A stretch of 64,000 bases of DNA, from the NCBI RefSeq assembly GCF_003955685.1, contig NZ_RXHJ01000002.1, positions 186,001 to 250,000 on the forward strand, written 5' to 3'. Origin of the DNA: Corynebacterium hylobatis (GTDB lineage Bacteria; Actinomycetota; Actinomycetes; Mycobacteriales; Mycobacteriaceae). The position numbers and the translations under genes were made by a program. The stretch's first letter is position 1. Each line of letters begins with the position of its first letter. The notes beneath the pieces were generated by a model that saw nothing but the letters and a program-made list of their open reading frames with translations, had not been told where the DNA came from and did not search any database. Positions 61,667-64,000 of the stretch are shown piece after piece.

Positions 61667-62431
61667 ATGACCGACAAGAATGACTTCAACGGAAAAGTAG
61701 CCCTCGTCACCGGCGCCGCCCAGGGCCTGGGAGCAGGTATCGCGAAGGACCTCGCCGCCCGTGGCGCCAGTGTCATCGTGGCCGATCTCAACCAGGAGGG
61801 GGCGGAGAACGTCGCCACCGAGATCGAGCAGGCCGGCGGCAAAGCCGCGGCCATGAAGATGGATTCCGCCTCCCGCGAGGACAACCGCAAGGCGGTGGAA
61901 CTTGCCGTCGAGAAGTTCGGTGCCCTGCACCTGGCCGTCAACAACGCCGGTATCAACGGCCCCGGCGCCCCGGTCGGCGAGATGGACCTGGACAAGTGGG
62001 ACCGCGTCATCGACATCAATCTCAACGGCGTCGCCTACGGTAACCGGTACCAGATCGAGCAGTTCCTCAAGCAGGGCGACGGCAACTACGCCATCGTCAA
62101 CATGTCCTCCATCCACGGCTCTGTAGCCATCCTCGACAATGCCGCCTACACCGCTTCCAAGCACGCCGTTATCGGCCTGACCAAGAACGTCGCTGCCGAG
62201 TACGGCAAGAATGGCATCCGCGTCAACGCTGTGGGCCCGGCCTACATCAGAACCCCACTGATGGACACACTGACTGAAGAGGTCCAGGGCCAGTTGGTCT
62301 CCCGTCACCCGCTGGGCCGTCTCGGCGAGACCCCCGAGGTTGTCGCCCTGGTGAACTTCCTCCTCTCCGAGGAGGCCTCCTTCATCACCGGTTCCTACCA
62401 CCTGGTGGACGGTGGTTACACCGCCGTCTAG
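61667..62431 (+). CDS. Short-chain dehydrogenase/reductase (SDR)
   Basis: Classical SDR of 254 residues: cofactor TGAAQGLGAGIA (about 16-27), NNAGI, catalytic Ser in IVNMSSIHG, YTASK with Tyr and Lys (about 161-165), and the C-terminal GSYHLVDGGYTAV. It oxidises or reduces an alcohol or ketone with NAD(P); substrate unknown. ATG 61667 has GAAAGGAAG upstream. The 98-nt spacer after the prs terminator is A/T-rich and probably has its own promoter. It overlaps the convergent VOC gene by 4 nt. Confidence 0.92.
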   Translation: MTDKNDFNGKVALVTGAAQGLGAGIAKDLAARGASVIVADLNQEGAENVATEIEQAGGKAAAMKMDSASREDNRKAVELAVEKFGALHLAVNNAGINGPGAPVGEMDLDKWDRVIDINLNGVAYGNRYQIEQFLKQGDGNYAIVNMSSIHGSVAILDNAAYTASKHAVIGLTKNVAAEYGKNGIRVNAVGPAYIRTPLMDTLTEEVQGQLVSRHPLGRLGETPEVVALVNFLLSEEASFITGSYHLVDGGYTAV

Positions 62432-62835
62432 CCCCAGTCGCTGGCGAAGATCTCCCAGGCATGTCCATCAGGGTCCGAGAAGGCCCCGATGTACATGCCT
62501 TCGTCCTGATGTGGCTCGGTGTGGACGTGGGCACCGGCCTCCCGGGCGCGGCGGAGCATCTCGTCGACGTCCTCATTGGAGTCCACGGACAGGGCCGTGA
62601 TCACCTCGCGCGGGGAATCGGCCGTCGCCGTCTCCTTGGGGTGGAAGGTGGAGAAGAACTCGCGCGTCAGCAGCATCACGAAGATCGTGTCACTGGCCTG
62701 GACCGAGCTTGCCTTCTCATCGGTGAACTCCTCGTTGACCTCCCAGCCGAGGGCACTGTAGAAGGCCTTCGAGGCCGCCAGGTCGGCGACAGGCAGGTTG
62801 ACGAAGATCTGCGGGTGGTTCAGTCGTTGCGTCAT
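62428..62835 (-). CDS. VOC (glyoxalase/bleomycin-resistance fold) protein
   Basis: Protein of 135 residues with the two beta-alpha-beta-beta-beta modules: QIFVNLPVADLAASKAFYSALGWEVNEEF at the start and YIGAFSDPDGHAWEIFASDWG at the end (metal-ligand Glu in WEIF). The family includes glyoxalases and antibiotic-binding proteins; the exact role is unclear. ATG 62835 starts it. Separate from the MFS gene upstream by 79 nt on the same strand. Confidence 0.9.
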   Translation of the reverse strand: MTQRLNHPQIFVNLPVADLAASKAFYSALGWEVNEEFTDEKASSVQASDTIFVMLLTREFFSTFHPKETATADSPREVITALSVDSNEDVDEMLRRAREAGAHVHTEPHQDEGMYIGAFSDPDGHAWEIFASDWG

Positions 62836-62914
62836 GGAACAAGCCTATGACTGCGCCCCGGCACCCGTCGATCCTTCCAGGAGATCTGTGTCTGTTCCGA
62901 GATCTCCCCGTCGT

Positions 62915-64000
62915 TCAGCCGATCCGCTGTGCCTCGGCCCGGCCCAGCCCCCACTGGGCGCCGGCCACCAGGAACAGGGCTGCAGACGCCACCCAGAAGG
63001 CGGCCCCGCCGATGCCGGTGTAAATCGGGAGGAAGAGCACCGGGGCCGCCGCGGAGCCGAAGAAGCGGAAGGCCTGGACGGTGGAGATGAGCGAGGAGCC
63101 CGCGGGCCCCTGCAGCACCGTGAGGTTGATCGTGGCCTGCATGCCCTGCGCGGCGACGACCGCCACCGCCCACATCATCGCCACCAGCACGACCCACGGG
63201 GCGACCGGGAGGATGAACAGGGCCACGGCGGCGAGCACACCGCTGACCACGAGCACGGCAGTCGCACCGTAGCGGTCGGCCATCGCCCCGACCCGCCGGG
63301 AGAGCAGGAAGGCGGCCGCACCGCCGGCCATGATGACCAGGCCACGGCCGATCGGACCGAGATCGAAGACGTTTTCCACATGCAGCGAGGTGAGGAAACC
63401 CAGACCGATGATGCCGCAACCGACGACGAAGCTGGTTGCCATGTGTGTGAGGGTGGGCGCGATGCGCACCCGGCCACCGTTGTTGTTGTCGGACTGGACC
63501 GGCGGCGGCACCACCGGCAGCCGCACGATGAGGATGTAGAGGGCCACCGCGACCGGGATCAGGAAAGTCAGGCGCCAGGTGACCAGGCTCGACAGACCGG
63601 TGATGAGCGGGGCGGAGAGCATCCCCAGCGACTGCATCGCCGCATAGGTGCCCAGGATCTGCCCGAGCTGCTCGGGCGGGGTCAGGGCGCGGAGCAGATT
63701 CTGCAGCACAGGTGTGGTGAAGGCGTTGGCCACACCGATCACCGCATAGGCGGCGGCGAACAGTTCCCAGGAGGGGGTGATAAGGAGCAGCAGGGCCATC
63801 GGCAGCGTCACGGCATAGGCGGCGGCCACCACCCGGTGCGGTTGGAACCGGCGTACCAGCCGCCCCGAGAAGAGCATCATCGTGGCAAAGGGAAAGAGGT
63901 AGACCGACATCGTCGCCGCCGCCTGCGCCACGCTGATGTCGAAGGTCCCGGCGAACTCCGGGATGACGACAGCGAGCGCCTGGCCGGTGTAGGGGCCGAC
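62915..64000 (-). CDS. MFS transporter, 3' part (partial, runs off the window)
   Basis: The frame is open to the last base (362 codons including stop). In-frame sequence before the internal GTG at 63931 (TGQALAVVIPEFAGTFDISVAQAA) is typical MFS, showing that the true start lies beyond the window. About 11 hydrophobic segments follow; LVRRFQPHRVV resembles motif A and NAFTTPVLQNLLRALTPPEQLGQ is drug-transporter-like. The central linker is QSDNNNGGRVRIAPTLTH. Substrate unknown. Confidence 0.88.
   Translation of the reverse strand, partial: VGPYTGQALAVVIPEFAGTFDISVAQAAATMSVYLFPFATMMLFSGRLVRRFQPHRVVAAAYAVTLPMALLLLITPSWELFAAAYAVIGVANAFTTPVLQNLLRALTPPEQLGQILGTYAAMQSLGMLSAPLITGLSSLVTWRLTFLIPVAVALYILIVRLPVVPPPVQSDNNNGGRVRIAPTLTHMATSFVVGCGIIGLGFLTSLHVENVFDLGPIGRGLVIMAGGAAAFLLSRRVGAMADRYGATAVLVVSGVLAAVALFILPVAPWVVLVAMMWAVAVVAAQGMQATINLTVLQGPAGSSLISTVQAFRFFGSAAAPVLFLPIYTGIGGAAFWVASAALFLVAGAQWGLGRAEAQRIG

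Overview
This 64 kb window comes from a high-GC Corynebacterium or a close relative. The evidence is mycothiol S-conjugate amidase (Mca), a fused PabAB, a short-chain cis-prenyl synthase of the Rv1086 type, LGFP-type lipoproteins, many start codons that look leaderless, and a gene order that matches my memory of the C. glutamicum chromosome (glpX, fum, phoH, pabC-pabAB, glyA, coaA, uppS, aroF, mca, greA, then eno, mazG, mfd, glmU and prs). The window starts inside glpX and ends inside an MFS transporter gene.

Layout. 1-8.7 kb: end of glpX, an AbrB-type membrane protein, fumarase, a YtpQ-like protein divergent from a TetR/DHA2-pump pair, an acetyltransferase and a PIN-PhoH protein. 8.9-14.3 kb: a cell-envelope lipoprotein, an HTH-less LysR-like protein divergent from a small duplicated DUF5997-like protein, an aromatic-acid transporter with three upstream palindromes, and a GH13 glycosidase divergent from a TetR regulator. 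14.3-22 kb: pabC-pabAB-glyA, coaA, a flavodoxin-like protein, uppS and aroF. Upstream of aroF is an attenuator whose 27-residue leader peptide is rich in Phe, Trp and Tyr. 22-30.5 kb: mca, greA, a Bax-inhibitor-1 protein, two CNNM/CorC-type proteins, a medium-chain reductase and a deaminase. 30.5-39.2 kb: an unusual short tRNA-Leu(UAA), then the conserved actinobacterial run ppx, DUF501, ftsB-like, eno and a lytic transglycosylase, followed by mazG, an amino-acid transporter and a solitary nadA. 39.2-43.7 kb: mfd, a TetR regulator and tRNA-Gln(UUG).

44-52.2 kb is the accessory part. It carries a fused TctA-TctB permease, a TctC binding lipoprotein and a PrpF-family isomerase, divergent from a LysR regulator. 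Next come a tricarballylate-dehydrogenase-like flavoprotein (TcuA) and a GntR regulator with a TTTGTATAC-N4-GTATACAAA operator upstream. I read this as a tricarboxylate uptake and catabolism island (tricarballylate, aconitate or a relative) feeding cis-aconitate to the TCA cycle. The transporter part is more A/T-rich than its surroundings and lies next to tRNA-Gln.

52.2-56.7 kb holds a multicopper oxidase and two paralogous isopenicillin-N-synthase-like Fe(II) oxygenases flanking an orphan MetQ-like lipoprotein, all on one strand. 56.8-64 kb returns to core functions (glmU-prs) with MFS, MDR, SDR and VOC proteins. No CRISPR array, rRNA, transposase or phage gene was seen.
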